Positions 34,841 to 44,536 of a stretch of DNA of 64,000 nucleotides are shown one piece after another. Source of the stretch: F23-D06 sp947165685. Its GTDB lineage: Bacteria > Bacteroidota > Bacteroidia > Bacteroidales > WCHB1-69. Each line of letters opens with the position of its first letter. Positions within the stretch are counted from its first letter, which is position 1. The notes under the pieces are model-generated. The model made no database searches. It saw nothing but the letters and a program-made list of their open reading frames with translations, and had not been told where the DNA came from. The stretch covers positions 6,667 to 70,666 of the forward strand of contig CAMVBK010000012.1 of assembly GCA_947165685.1 (NCBI GenBank), written 5' to 3'. The position numbers and the translations under genes were made by a program.

Positions 34841-37543
34841 TTATCGTATGATGGTGATGGAGCCGTGCCACTCTGTGGTTTTGGCCTTCCCCTTGTAGCT
34901 GAAGGTGTAGTAATAGACGCCGTCGCTGAGCCCCTCGCCGTTGAAGGGGTTTGCGCCCTCGTGGATTTGTCCGTCCTTGGCCCAGGTGTCGTAATTCTTG
35001 GCGGTGAACACCACTTTGCCCCAGCGGTCGCTGATGCGCAGCTCGTTGTGGCGGTATTCGTCGGGATCCTCCGGGTTGATGTCGGTGTTGAGGTTCTCGA
35101 TGGCCCACACATCGTTGATGCCGTCGCCGTTAGGGGTGATCACGTTCGGGAAGATGAGGTCGTCTTCCACCACCACGGTGTGGCTCACCGAGTCGCCGCA
35201 ACCGCCCATGGTCACTAACGAAAGGGTCACTACGTAGTCGCCCCAGCTGGCATAGACATGCGAGGTGGAGATCTCTCCGGTGGTTTGTTCGCCGTCGCCG
35301 AAGTCCCACACCAGCTGGTTGGCGTAGCTTTCGGTCACGTTGTCAGAAAGATAGGCGGTGAAATCGACGTTGCCGCCGTTGTCGCTTATCATGGAGACTT
35401 CCGGTGATGCGAGGAAATCGAGGTGCGGCTGCGGGGAGGTGGTGATGTAGTTCCATTTCGTGATGGAGTCCTTGCAGCCCTCGGGGGTGGTGATGACCAA
35501 TTTCACGGAGAAAGTGCCCGCGTCGGTGAAGTCGAACACAGGATTGTCTTCGTTAGAGAAGTCCACGATGTTGTTGTTGGCGTCAAAGACCGTCCATTCG
35601 GTGGTCAAGCTGTCAGCACTGGGTGAGGAAATGTCGGTGAACTGGATGGAAAGTGGCGTGCATCCTTCGGTGATGTTGGCCTCCAAGTCGGCGTGCGGCA
35701 GCGGGTAGAAATAGACCAGCACGGTGTCGGAACTCTCGCAGGTGAAGGAGGCATTGGGGTCGTCAAGGGCGACGTTGAGGATGTATTCGCCGGAGGTGAT
35801 GACTTCGATGGAGTCGCCGGTGTCACCAGTGTTCCAGTTGTACTGCACCTGGTCGGCGGCGTAGTTGGCTTTCAGTACGGCTACCTCGCCAGTGCAAAGG
35901 TACTGGTCGGGACCGAGATCAGGCTTGTAGGAGTTCACCAATTGGATGCGGATGCTGTCCTTCAGCCAGGTGTCTTCGCAGCCGATGGCACTGTGTGCCA
36001 GGATAAAGTACAACCCGGTGTCCGCGAGGGTCAGGTCGTCGATGACGTAGGGTTCCTGCGTGAGGGTGTCGCCGGCGGGGGTGACCAAGTGCACGGTGTC
36101 GATGTTCTCGGTGAGGTAGTGGAAGCGCACGGAGTCGTGCAGGCAGTAGATGTTGTCCATCATCACGTCGATGCGGCCCACGCTGCTGTAGTCGCTGAAG
36201 TAGCCCAAGGAGGAGGACATGCCGGAGTAGTAGTCGAGGATGCCCAAGTGGAAGGGACCGAGCGAGTTCTGGAGTATCATCACGGTCTGGTTGGGCACCG
36301 ACGAGGCGAAATCGCGGTAGCAATACGACCAGGCGTTGTTGTAGGGCAGGGTGGTGAAATAGGAGGCGGGCACGGGGACGTTGTTGTTGCCCACGGTCAT
36401 GGTGAAACCGCCCACGTATGCAGTGGGCACCACGATGGAGAGTCGCAGGTGGGTGGAGTAGGAGGGGCGTGCATAGACGACCTCCTGCGAGCCGGTGCAT
36501 CCCAAGGCGGGCAGCTGTGTGCCGCCGGCCTCGCCGTCAGAACCTGTCAGCTGGAACACATGGATGGGCTTGTCGGAGGTGATCATTGTGGCGATGGTCG
36601 GGGAGTTGCTTGGCATGTAGGTGTAGCTCTGCCCCGTGTTCAGGGTCGCGGCCGGGGTGGTGCTGCCGTTGATATAGACGTGCGTGTTGTCTTGGACAGG
36701 GATAATGCAAAGGTTCTCGAATTGGCGATTGTTGTACATGGCGATGAAGAAGTCGCCGGCATATTCGTCGGGAACGAGCTGCTCGCCCACGAGATCCTGT
36801 CCGGAGTAGCCCGAGAATTGGTTGCTGGCCACGGAGTCGTCGGTGGAGTTCACCGCGATGGGCTTGTCGGAGGTGATGCGCGTGTTGGTGAGATGGCCGG
36901 CGGCGGACTGGTCGGCCGACTTGATGCAATACGACTGTCCGGCGTTGAGGGTGATGGTGATGGGGGTGCCGGCCGCGATGCCGCCCGCGAGCGGCTGCGA
37001 CGGGATGATGGTCACGGTGGTGTTGTTCTCTGTGGCCACAATCTCGATGCTGTTGCGCGGGTCTGACGGAGGCCCGTCAACCAGCAGGTTCTGCATGGGC
37101 ACCGTGAAGTCGGTGCCTAAGGCGTTGCGCCCCTTGAGGGTGTAAATCTCGCTGTTGTTGGCACCCAACTGGTAGTAGGTGGTGATGTTGGCCGTGGAGG
37201 TGATCAAAAAGCCGTGGTTGCAGACGGTGTTCACCGGTGCGGTGATGACTGTGCTCTCCTGGTTCGTCACGTCCAAAGCGTAGTAGCTGTAGGGGTTGAG
37301 GTTGACGGTAACGGGCGTGAAGGACGGGTTCGCCGGCTGGGAAATGGTGACCGTGGCCGCGTTGCTGAACGAAGTGAAACAAAAGGTGATGGGATTGTGT
37401 GCATGGTTGGGTGAGATTTCCGGTGCTGCGAACCAGAAAAGATTGTCGATCTGGGCGTGCAGGGGCGGGAATGACAGCATTAAAACCACCCAAAAGAGCA
37501 GTTTTGGTGTATTTTTTGTTGTGTAAATGGTGTCTTTCTTCAT
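34841..37543 (-). CDS. Surface protein with IgGFc-binding-like and PKD domains, type B sorting signal
   Basis: 900 residues with a signal peptide (LLFWVVLMLSFPPLHAQ). Residues about 30-460 resemble the IgGFc-binding N-terminal domain (DLVGEQLVPDEYAGDFFIA, TMITSDKPIHVFQLTGSD). Ig-like and PKD domains follow (PLSIQFTDISSPSAD; VWDFGDGEQTTGEISTSHVY). The C-terminus is a CHU_C/gliding motility-associated domain with NVITPNGDGINDVW, ISDRWGKVVF and YYTFSYKGK, the type B signal recognised by the type IX secretion system. Exported and displayed or released; the ligand is unknown. Promoter box at 37569. Confidence 0.92.
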   Translation of the reverse strand: MKKDTIYTTKNTPKLLFWVVLMLSFPPLHAQIDNLFWFAAPEISPNHAHNPITFCFTSFSNAATVTISQPANPSFTPVTVNLNPYSYYALDVTNQESTVITAPVNTVCNHGFLITSTANITTYYQLGANNSEIYTLKGRNALGTDFTVPMQNLLVDGPPSDPRNSIEIVATENNTTVTIIPSQPLAGGIAAGTPITITLNAGQSYCIKSADQSAAGHLTNTRITSDKPIAVNSTDDSVASNQFSGYSGQDLVGEQLVPDEYAGDFFIAMYNNRQFENLCIIPVQDNTHVYINGSTTPAATLNTGQSYTYMPSNSPTIATMITSDKPIHVFQLTGSDGEAGGTQLPALGCTGSQEVVYARPSYSTHLRLSIVVPTAYVGGFTMTVGNNNVPVPASYFTTLPYNNAWSYCYRDFASSVPNQTVMILQNSLGPFHLGILDYYSGMSSSLGYFSDYSSVGRIDVMMDNIYCLHDSVRFHYLTENIDTVHLVTPAGDTLTQEPYVIDDLTLADTGLYFILAHSAIGCEDTWLKDSIRIQLVNSYKPDLGPDQYLCTGEVAVLKANYAADQVQYNWNTGDTGDSIEVITSGEYILNVALDDPNASFTCESSDTVLVYFYPLPHADLEANITEGCTPLSIQFTDISSPSADSLTTEWTVFDANNNIVDFSNEDNPVFDFTDAGTFSVKLVITTPEGCKDSITKWNYITTSPQPHLDFLASPEVSMISDNGGNVDFTAYLSDNVTESYANQLVWDFGDGEQTTGEISTSHVYASWGDYVVTLSLVTMGGCGDSVSHTVVVEDDLIFPNVITPNGDGINDVWAIENLNTDINPEDPDEYRHNELRISDRWGKVVFTAKNYDTWAKDGQIHEGANPFNGEGLSDGVYYYTFSYKGKAKTTEWHGSITIIR

Positions 37544-37568
37544 AAAATTGGATATTGTTTTATGGCGG

Positions 37569-37576
37569 CAAAGGTA
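37569..37576 (-). promoter_or_regulatory. Promoter -7 element for the type B sorted protein
   Basis: Minus-strand TACCTTTG, 26 bases upstream of the start. Confidence 0.55.
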
Positions 37577-37624
37577 GCATTTTTTTTATACGCTGGGCGG
37601 ATATTTTGATTTTGGTCACGAAAA

Positions 37625-37656
37625 ATAAAAAAAGGGAGCAGGCAAAGCCCACTCCC
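37625..37656 (-). terminator. Intrinsic terminator downstream of thrS
   Basis: On the minus strand GGGAGTGGGC-TTT-GCCTGCTCCC forms a 10-bp stem with two G-U wobbles, followed by a run of seven T. It lies 26 bases past the thrS stop. Confidence 0.8.
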
Positions 37657-37681
37657 ATTTTCAATTTTCAATTTTTTAATT

Positions 37682-39619
37682 TTAGTTCTCCAATTCCGCC
37701 TTGATGGCCTCGTTGATGAGGGTCACGAAGTCGCCGAGCGGCATGGTGCCGTCGTTGAGGTTGCCGTGACGGCGCACGCTGACGGTGCCGTCCTTCTCCT
37801 CGTTCTCACCCACAATGAGCATGTAGGGGACTTTGGCGGTTTCGGCGTCGCGGATTTTGCGGCCGGTCTTCTCGCTGCGCTCGTCGATGTAGCAGCGGAT
37901 GTCCTGTTCGTCGAGGGCGGCGCGCACCTTCTGGGCGTAGTCCATGTACTTCTCGCTGATGGGCAGGATGACGACCTGGTCGGAGGTGAGCCAGAGCGGG
38001 AAGTTGCCGCCGGTGTGCTCCAACAGCACGGCCACGAAGCGTTCCATGGAGCCGAACGGGGCGCGGTGGATCATCACCGGTCGTTTCTTTTGGCCGTCGG
38101 CGTCGGTGTATTCGAGTCCGAAGCGCTCGGGCAGGTTGTAATCGACCTGCACGGTGCCGAGTTGCCATTCGCGGCCGATGGCGTCCTTGACCATGAAGTC
38201 GAGTTTCGGGCCGTAGAACGCGGCCTCGCCCTCCACCTCCACGGTGTTCAGGCCCTTCTCGGCGGCTGCCTCGATGATGGCGCGCTGGGCTTTCTCCCAG
38301 TTCTCGTCGGTGCCGATGTACTTCTCCTTGTTATTCGGGTCGCGCAGGGAAACCTGTGCCTTGTAGTTGTCGAACTTCAGGGTCTTGAATATATACAATA
38401 TAATGTCAATGACCTTGCAGAACTCCTCTTTGATTTGGTCGGAGGTGCAGTAGAGGTGGGCGTCGTCCTGCGTGAAGCCGCGCACCCGCGTCAGGCCGTG
38501 CAGTTCACCGCTCTGCTCGTAGCGATAGACGGTGCCGAACTCCGCTAAGCGGAGGGGCAGTTCCTTGTACGAGCGGGGGCGTGCGGCGTAGATTTGGCAG
38601 TGGTGCGGGCAGTTCATCGGCTTAAGGAAGAACTCCTCGCCTTCCTGCGGCGTGGTGATCGGGCGGAAGGAGTCCGCACCGTATTTGGCGTAGTGGCCGG
38701 AGGTCTTGTAGAGGTTCACGTTGCCGATGTGCGGGGTGATGACCTGCTGGTAGCCGTATTTTTTCTGCACTTTGCGGAGGAACTGTTCCAGGCGGTCGCG
38801 CAGGGCGGCGCCTTTGGGCAGCCACAGCGGCAGGCCCTGTCCTACGAGCGGGGAGAAGGTGAAGAGTTCCATCTCGCGGCCCAGCTTGCGGTGGTCGCGC
38901 TTGGCGGCCTCTTCGAGGAGGGTGAGGTATTCGTCGAGTTCCTTTTTCTTCGGGAAGGTGACGGCGTAGATGCGGGTCAGCTGCTTGCGCTTCTCGTCGC
39001 CGCGCCAGTAGGCTCCGGCGGTCTTCAGCAGTTTGATGGCCTTGATCATGGAGGTGTCGTGCAGGTGCGGGCCGCGGCAGAGGTCGGTGAAGGGGCCGCT
39101 CTCGTAGAACGAGATTTGGCCGTCTTCGAGACCGTCGATGAGTTCCAGCTTGTACTCGTCGCCCTTCTTCTGGAAGTAGTCGAGAGCCTCGGCTTTGGGC
39201 ACCTCGCGGCGCACGAAGCGGATCTTCTGGGAGGCCAGCTCTTTCATCTTCTCCTCGATTTTGGGGAAGTCGTCGGAGGAGATGGAGTAGTCCATGAAGT
39301 CGATGTCGTAGTAGAAGCCGGTCTCGATATGGGGGCCGATGCCGAATTTCACGCCGGGGTAGAGGGACTCGATGGCCGCCGCCATGAGGTGGGCGGAGCT
39401 GTGCCAGAAGGTGTCCTTGCCCTCGCGGTCGTTCCACGTGTAGAGGGTGAGCGTGGCATCCTCGTTGATGGGTTTGTCGAGCTCCACCAATTGGTCGTTC
39501 ACTTTGGCTACCAGCACGTTGCGTGCCAAGCCTTCACTGATGGCCTGCGCCACCTCGTAAGGGGTGCAGCCCTTTTCCATTTGTTTGACTGAGCCGTCAG
39601 GCAGTGTGATGTTAATCAT
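37682..39619 (-). CDS. thrS: Threonine--tRNA ligase
   Basis: 645 residues, full length. Order: N-terminal TGS domain (MINITLPDGSVKQMEKG), tRNA-SAD editing domain with HSSAHLMAAAIESLYPG and CRGPHLHDT, class II catalytic core with MNCPHHCQIYAARPRSY, HGLTRVRGFTQDDAH and APFGSMERFVAVLLEH, and a C-terminal anticodon-binding domain (QVVILPISEKYMDYA). Charges tRNA-Thr in the cytoplasm. It has its own promoter (39655-39662) and terminator, so it is likely monocistronic. Confidence 0.97.
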   Translation of the reverse strand: MINITLPDGSVKQMEKGCTPYEVAQAISEGLARNVLVAKVNDQLVELDKPINEDATLTLYTWNDREGKDTFWHSSAHLMAAAIESLYPGVKFGIGPHIETGFYYDIDFMDYSISSDDFPKIEEKMKELASQKIRFVRREVPKAEALDYFQKKGDEYKLELIDGLEDGQISFYESGPFTDLCRGPHLHDTSMIKAIKLLKTAGAYWRGDEKRKQLTRIYAVTFPKKKELDEYLTLLEEAAKRDHRKLGREMELFTFSPLVGQGLPLWLPKGAALRDRLEQFLRKVQKKYGYQQVITPHIGNVNLYKTSGHYAKYGADSFRPITTPQEGEEFFLKPMNCPHHCQIYAARPRSYKELPLRLAEFGTVYRYEQSGELHGLTRVRGFTQDDAHLYCTSDQIKEEFCKVIDIILYIFKTLKFDNYKAQVSLRDPNNKEKYIGTDENWEKAQRAIIEAAAEKGLNTVEVEGEAAFYGPKLDFMVKDAIGREWQLGTVQVDYNLPERFGLEYTDADGQKKRPVMIHRAPFGSMERFVAVLLEHTGGNFPLWLTSDQVVILPISEKYMDYAQKVRAALDEQDIRCYIDERSEKTGRKIRDAETAKVPYMLIVGENEEKDGTVSVRRHGNLNDGTMPLGDFVTLINEAIKAELEN

Positions 39620-39654
39620 ATAATGATGGTTTATCTAAAATTCAAAACAATCGG

Positions 39655-39662
39655 CAAAGATA
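39655..39662 (-). promoter_or_regulatory. Promoter -7 element for thrS
   Basis: Minus-strand TATCTTTG, 36 bases upstream of the start. Confidence 0.55.
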
Positions 39663-39759
39663 CATTTTTTTTGGTTGCTTGGATATGGTTGAAAAAAAGG
39701 GTCGCGGCTTCCGCATGAACTTTTTTATTCAGGTTTCGCATGTAAAAAAAATGTCTTTG

Positions 39760-39794
39760 AAAAAAAGAGCGAAGATTTTTCAACCTTCGCTCTT
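39760..39794 (-). terminator. Intrinsic terminator downstream of the GH92 gene
   Basis: Minus-strand AGAGCGAAG ... CTTCGCTCT stem with about a 10-base loop, followed by a T-rich run. Located about 20 bases past the GH92 stop. Confidence 0.82.
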
Positions 39795-39814
39795 GTCATT
39801 TACTCGTTATTCGT

Positions 39815-42800
39815 TCACTTCACCCACACCTCGTCCACGAACAACCAGGCCTGAGAACCGGCACTGATGTGCCATTCGGGCATCTTGCCGTAGTTCTGGA
39901 TCTTGATCTTCACGTAGCGGGCGTTTCCCTTGCCGTTGACCGTGAAGTCGTCGATGTGTGCGCCGCCGGCTCTTGGAACATCAATGTTCTTCTTGCCGAA
40001 CAGGGTGTAGTCCTTGCCGTCGTTGGAGACATAGACCTCTATGCCGCGCGGGTAGAAAATCCAGGCACGCTGCTCTTCTAAGCAGCCGGCACCCACTTCC
40101 GTGAACTTTTTGGTCTCGCGCAGGTCGATGACGACTTCGAAATCGGTGGTGAAGCCCTGCCATCCGCCGATGCGATAGTTCACCTTGCCGCGGAGGTTAT
40201 CGACCAGCCCCGCATCGCCGCCAGCGTAGTACTGCGGGTCGGGTTTGGTGACGTAGGTGAGATCCTTGTCGCGGGTGTAGCGGATGTAGTGTGCTTCCGC
40301 CACCTGGCTGCTCCGTCCTTTGGCATCCACGGCCACCGCCTTGATGGTCATGTCCTTATCGACAAGGATGGATCCCGTGTAGTGGATGCCTGTCTTGGGT
40401 GAAGGCTCGCGCCCGTCGGTGGTGTAGAAGATTTCATAGTGCTCGTTTTCCATTTTCGGGCTGCTGAGAATGCTGCGTTCGTCCTGCGGGGCGATGCGCA
40501 CTTTGTTGTCCAAATTCGGTTTCGTGTCTTTCGACTTTCGTTTAAGCTCTTCATCGACCACTTTCGGTACGCGCAGTGCCACGCGGGTCTGGTCTTGGAA
40601 GGAGACCTTGTCGGTGGAGAAGACTGGTACCGGCACGATGTTCATTGCAGGGTCGATGCGCGTCACGGGCTCGTTGTTTTTGCCTCTGCCCCAGGTGTCA
40701 CTCGGTTTGTCGCCCATGGTGAACGCCAGTTCGCCGCCTTTGGAAATCTCGTCGTAGGTGAGATAGGAACGATCCAGCGCTTTGCCGTTCAGGGTGACCG
40801 ACTGGATGAACGGCTTTTCGTCGTTTCTGCTGATGGTCAACGTTTTGCCGTTTTCAAGAGTGATGGTAGCTTTGTCGAAGAGCGGGTAGCCGATGATATA
40901 TTGGTTGCTGCCGGGGCAAACAGGGTAGAAGCCCATGGCGCTGAAAACGTACCAAGCCGACATCTGGCCGCAGTCCTCGTTGCCGCAGAGGCCGTCGGGC
41001 TTGGAGGTGTAGAGGTTGACGAGGATCTTCTTGACCAGTTGTTGGGTCTTGTCCGGACGGCCCACGAAGTTGTAGAGGTAGGCGGCGTGGTGGCTCGGCT
41101 CGTTGCCGTGCGCGTATTGGCCGATGACACCGGTGATGTCCGCTTGGGCGCGGCCGGCCATTTCGGAGCTGGAGTTGAAGAGGCGGTCGAGGAACTGCTC
41201 CATATTCTTGGGGCCGCCCATCAGGTCGATGTAGGTGTTGAAGTCATGTGGCACGTAGGTGGTGTATTGCCAGCAGTTGGCCTCGGTGAAGAAGTTGTTG
41301 ACCTCGCGGGGGTTGAACGGGGTCATGAAGCCGCCGTTCATGCGGCCGCGCATGAATCCGTTGGGGTCCAGGATGTTCTTGTAGGACTGGGCGCGCCGGA
41401 TGTATTTGTTGTAAACCTCCTTGTCGCCGATTTCCTTCGCGAACATGGCGATGCACCAGTCGTCGTAGGCGTATTCGAGGGTTTTGGAGACAGACTCGTT
41501 CTCCATGTCGCCAGGCACGAAGCCGTATTGGGCGTATTCGGGGCGGCCCAGCCGCTTGAGGTTGGCGGTGGCGACCATCGCCTCCAGCATCTCCTTGGCG
41601 GGACAGTCGCGCATTCCCTTCATGTAGGCATCGTAGATCACTGGCACGGCATGGTAGCCGATCATGCACCAGGTCTCGTAGGCCGAGAGCTCCCACATGG
41701 GTAGGTAGCCCTGCTGCCGGTACTGGTTCAGGAAGGTGTAGAGGAAGTCTGCGCTGCGTTTCTGGTCGATGATGTTGAGCAGCGGGTGCAGGGCGCGGTA
41801 GGTGTCCCACAAGGAGAAGACGGTGTACATCTGGTGCTTCCCGTCCGTCTTGTGCGTCTTCTGGTCCGCTCCGCGATAGCGTCCGTCGATGTCGGAGTAG
41901 AGGTATGGGGATGTAAAGCAGTGATACAGAGCAGTGTAGAAAGTGCGAAGGAATTCCTCGCTCTTCGATTCTACCTTGATTTTGCCGAGTTCCTTGTTCC
42001 AGGTCTCGGTGGCCTGTTTGCGCACCCGGTCGAAGTTGAAGTCGCGGACTTCGGTCTGGTTGTTGATTGCGCCGTCCATATCCACGGCGGAGATGGCCAC
42101 CTTCACAACCACCTCCTTGACTTTCTCATCGAAGTAGAGGACAGCCTTGCAGTTCTTTCCTTTTATCTCATTGACGTTCACGGGTTTATCGTCTTGGTAA
42201 TAGACAACTTCCGTCGGGGGCACGGAGGTCTTGAGGGAGAAGGCGCAGTATTGGTCAGGATTCCATGCGTCGGAGCGGCGGAAGCCCACGAGGTCCCTGG
42301 CCTTGAGGGTCATGTAGCTCTCCAGGGTCTTGTCGCGGTGCTGCAAATCGACGATGATGCCGCGTTTGCCGCTCTTGGCGAAAGTGTAGCGGTGCAGGCC
42401 CACGTAGTTGGCGGCGGTCATCTCGGCGGTGATGCCGTTGTCGAACTTCACGGCATAGTAGCCGGGTTCGGCGGTCTCCTGGTCGTGCGAGAAGGGTAGG
42501 GCGTACTTCTCGTTGATGACGGAGGGCTCGCCGAGGAACGGGGTGACAAGGATGTCGCCGTAGTCCTCGCAGCCGGTGCCGTTGAGGTGGGTGTGCGAGA
42601 AGCCGTAGATGCGCTTGTCGCTGTAGTGGTAGGCGGAGCAGCCGTCCCAGCCCTCTAAGCGGGTGTCGGGGCTGAGCTGGATGGCGCCGAAGGGCAGGAT
42701 GGCGCCGGGGTAGGTGTGGCCGTGCTCATCGGTGCCGACGAGCGGGTTGACGTACTGCGACTGCGCAAAGGCGAACGCCGCCGTCAGGATTGCGATCAGG

Positions 42801-42820
42801 AGAAGGATTGGTTTTTTCAT
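39815..42820 (-). CDS. GH92 family alpha-mannosidase with C-terminal accessory domains
   Basis: About 1,001 residues from MKKPILLLIAIL at 42820, with a signal peptide ending FAFAQ. The N-terminal beta-sandwich begins YVNPLVGTDEHGHTYPGA; the (alpha/alpha)6 barrel holds GYLPMWELSAYETWCMIGYH, GFVPGDMENESVSKTLEYAYDDW and GLCGNEDCGQMSAWYVFSAMGFYPV, the catalytic-region signatures of calcium-dependent exo-mannosidases that trim mannose from N-glycans or mannans. After about residue 760 come a chitobiase-C-like strand region (FYTTDGREPSPKTG) and a discoidin-like carbohydrate-binding domain up to the end, longer than the core family. The MFS sugar transporter gene lies upstream on the same strand, suggesting uptake of the released sugar. 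Confidence 0.93.
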   Translation of the reverse strand: MKKPILLLIAILTAAFAFAQSQYVNPLVGTDEHGHTYPGAILPFGAIQLSPDTRLEGWDGCSAYHYSDKRIYGFSHTHLNGTGCEDYGDILVTPFLGEPSVINEKYALPFSHDQETAEPGYYAVKFDNGITAEMTAANYVGLHRYTFAKSGKRGIIVDLQHRDKTLESYMTLKARDLVGFRRSDAWNPDQYCAFSLKTSVPPTEVVYYQDDKPVNVNEIKGKNCKAVLYFDEKVKEVVVKVAISAVDMDGAINNQTEVRDFNFDRVRKQATETWNKELGKIKVESKSEEFLRTFYTALYHCFTSPYLYSDIDGRYRGADQKTHKTDGKHQMYTVFSLWDTYRALHPLLNIIDQKRSADFLYTFLNQYRQQGYLPMWELSAYETWCMIGYHAVPVIYDAYMKGMRDCPAKEMLEAMVATANLKRLGRPEYAQYGFVPGDMENESVSKTLEYAYDDWCIAMFAKEIGDKEVYNKYIRRAQSYKNILDPNGFMRGRMNGGFMTPFNPREVNNFFTEANCWQYTTYVPHDFNTYIDLMGGPKNMEQFLDRLFNSSSEMAGRAQADITGVIGQYAHGNEPSHHAAYLYNFVGRPDKTQQLVKKILVNLYTSKPDGLCGNEDCGQMSAWYVFSAMGFYPVCPGSNQYIIGYPLFDKATITLENGKTLTISRNDEKPFIQSVTLNGKALDRSYLTYDEISKGGELAFTMGDKPSDTWGRGKNNEPVTRIDPAMNIVPVPVFSTDKVSFQDQTRVALRVPKVVDEELKRKSKDTKPNLDNKVRIAPQDERSILSSPKMENEHYEIFYTTDGREPSPKTGIHYTGSILVDKDMTIKAVAVDAKGRSSQVAEAHYIRYTRDKDLTYVTKPDPQYYAGGDAGLVDNLRGKVNYRIGGWQGFTTDFEVVIDLRETKKFTEVGAGCLEEQRAWIFYPRGIEVYVSNDGKDYTLFGKKNIDVPRAGGAHIDDFTVNGKGNARYVKIKIQNYGKMPEWHISAGSQAWLFVDEVWVK

Positions 42821-43172
42821 ATTCTTTTTGTTTAATCTGAAAATCAAAAATCGATTACTTAAATAGTGCATTTTGGGTCAATTAAGTGCTTGGCGAAGGC
42901 GCTTTTCGCTTGCGAATGTCTTGCTTTCAAGAGATTCCAAGACTCCCGTTTGCTTCCACCCATTGCGGATCGGTCTCGTTGCCCATATTTGTGCTGCGCC
43001 AGATCATGCAAAGTGTTGTCGTCTTTCCAAACTTTTGCATAAGGTTGATGGTGAAATATACCCCATAGCCTATCATTTCCTCTATGGTGGCAGCTCTTTG
43101 GGCCGTATTCGCCATAGATTGTCGACTCGGGTCGCAGCTGTCTGTAATGTTGGACTTTCTTCTTATGAGTGG
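42821..43172 (-). other. Interval without a confident gene between the sugar transporter and GH92
   Basis: About 352 bases. A 62-codon minus-strand frame (42927-43115, MANTAQRAATIEEMIGYG) is open, and a longer frame overlaps the end of the transporter gene, but neither shows a recognised domain and no promoter box is evident. It may be a decayed gene remnant or a long intergenic spacer. Confidence 0.5.
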
Positions 43173-44357
43173 TTATTTCTCTTTCGCCACTTTCGCTGTC
43201 ACAAAGCACAGATAGCACAGACAGCAGAGCGGCACGAGGAAGGCATAGCGGATGCCGATGCCCGCCATGGCGCCCGTGAGCAGCGGCACGATGGCGGCGC
43301 CCACGATGGCCGTGGTCATCAGGCCCGAAATCTCGTTCGACATCTCCGGCTTGTGATCGACGCAGATGGAGAAGACCAACGGGAAGATGTTGGCGAAGCC
43401 CACGCCGATGAGGATGAAGCTCAGCCACGTGGTGAAGGCGTTGTAGGGCAGGAACAGCAGCAGGTTGCCGAGAATGGAGATCGCCACCGTGATGCCGAGG
43501 AATTTCTTCGCGCTCATCTTCTGCAAGATGACGCCGCCGAGGAAACGGCCCACAAACAGGGAGATGATCAGCACGATGTTGCCCATGGCCGGGGTCACGC
43601 TCGTGTTCTCGCTCAGAATCGACGGAATGCGGTTGAACATCGAGGCCTCTGCGCCGCAGTAAAAGAAGATGGCGAGGAACATCATCAGGATGAACGGGTC
43701 GCCCAAGGCGCGGATGCAGTTGCCCAGGGTGGTCGGCTTCTCGTCCGACTTGCTGACGTTGTCGGGCACGAACACCACGACCATGACGAGCGTGATGAGC
43801 AGCACCGCCGCGAATATCGGGAAGAGGATGCGGAAGCCCATGTCGATGGTTTCGCCGCCCTCGGGGGTGAACGAGAACCAGCCGTATTTCATCAGCGAGG
43901 TGCCGATGAGCACCAGAATCAGCGATGTGGAGAGCGTGCCGATGGCCTTCAGCGACTGCGCGAAGGAGAGCATGCTGGAATACTTGCCTTCATCGGAGAC
44001 ATCGCGGATCAGCGGGTTCCCGGAGACCTGCAGGATGGTGGCACCAGCGCCCATCAGCAGCACTGCCAAGAGAATGACCGGGAAGTTGAAGGCGAGGATG
44101 GGCAGCACCGCGCCGGCGAGGAAGAGGATCAGCCCGATGGTGAGCATCTTCTTCTTGCCGATCTTCGACTGCCACACGCCGGTGGGCACCGACAGCACGC
44201 CGAACATGATCATGCCTGAGAGGGAGACTAACGACGCGGTGAAAGGGGAGACGTTGAAAGCTTTCTCCACCACGGAGACCAGTTGGCCGGCAGCATCGCC
44301 GAAACCCATGGCCAAAAACACGAAAAACACTGAAATAAGGGATAACTGTTTCTTCAT
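43173..44357 (-). CDS. MFS sugar transporter (FucP/GlcP-like)
   Basis: About 394 residues from MKKQLSLISVFFVFLAMG at 44357 (44375 is an alternative). Twelve hydrophobic segments alternate with short loops. Motifs: GFGDAAGQLV in the first helix, SKIGKKKMLTIGLI between helices 2 and 3 (the MFS loop), and GNPLIRDVSDEGKYSSMLSFAQSLKAIG in helix 5, typical of the fucose/glucose/mannose proton symporter branch. Located on the same strand upstream of the GH92 mannosidase, so mannose is the likeliest substrate by context. The promoter box lies at 44400-44407. Confidence 0.88.
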   Translation of the reverse strand: MKKQLSLISVFFVFLAMGFGDAAGQLVSVVEKAFNVSPFTASLVSLSGMIMFGVLSVPTGVWQSKIGKKKMLTIGLILFLAGAVLPILAFNFPVILLAVLLMGAGATILQVSGNPLIRDVSDEGKYSSMLSFAQSLKAIGTLSTSLILVLIGTSLMKYGWFSFTPEGGETIDMGFRILFPIFAAVLLITLVMVVVFVPDNVSKSDEKPTTLGNCIRALGDPFILMMFLAIFFYCGAEASMFNRIPSILSENTSVTPAMGNIVLIISLFVGRFLGGVILQKMSAKKFLGITVAISILGNLLLFLPYNAFTTWLSFILIGVGFANIFPLVFSICVDHKPEMSNEISGLMTTAIVGAAIVPLLTGAMAGIGIRYAFLVPLCCLCYLCFVTAKVAKEK

Positions 44358-44399
44358 ATCTTTAATTTTATTCATTAACGCACTTCTTGTTTGAGGTCG

Positions 44400-44407
44400 C
44401 AAAAATA
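44400..44407 (-). promoter_or_regulatory. Promoter -7 element for the sugar transporter
   Basis: Minus-strand TATTTTTG, 43 bases upstream of the chosen start. Confidence 0.55.
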
Positions 44408-44485
44408 CAAAAAATCTGTTTTGTGGTGAAAAAGAAGGCAACGCATTTCTTTGCGAAAGCGGTCACGCAGCACCCGTGCAACAAA

Positions 44486-44513
44486 ATAGGGACAACCCGT
44501 CGGTCGTCCCTAT
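44486..44513 (-). terminator. Intrinsic terminator downstream of the DUF4878 gene
   Basis: ATAGGGAC and GTCCCTAT pair perfectly around a 12-base loop; on the minus strand the stem runs into TTTTG. Located 24 bases past the DUF4878 stop. Confidence 0.7.
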
Positions 44514-44536
44514 GATTTGTTTTGTGAATCAGGTGG

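Noticed and set aside
38594..39592. 332-codon plus-strand open frame
   Set aside because: Antisense to thrS; Leu/Val/His-rich translation typical of a reversed GC-biased gene.
43178..43428. Minus-strand gene overlapping the end of the sugar transporter (frame 42859-43428)
   Set aside because: Overlaps the confident transporter gene in another frame and shows no domain.
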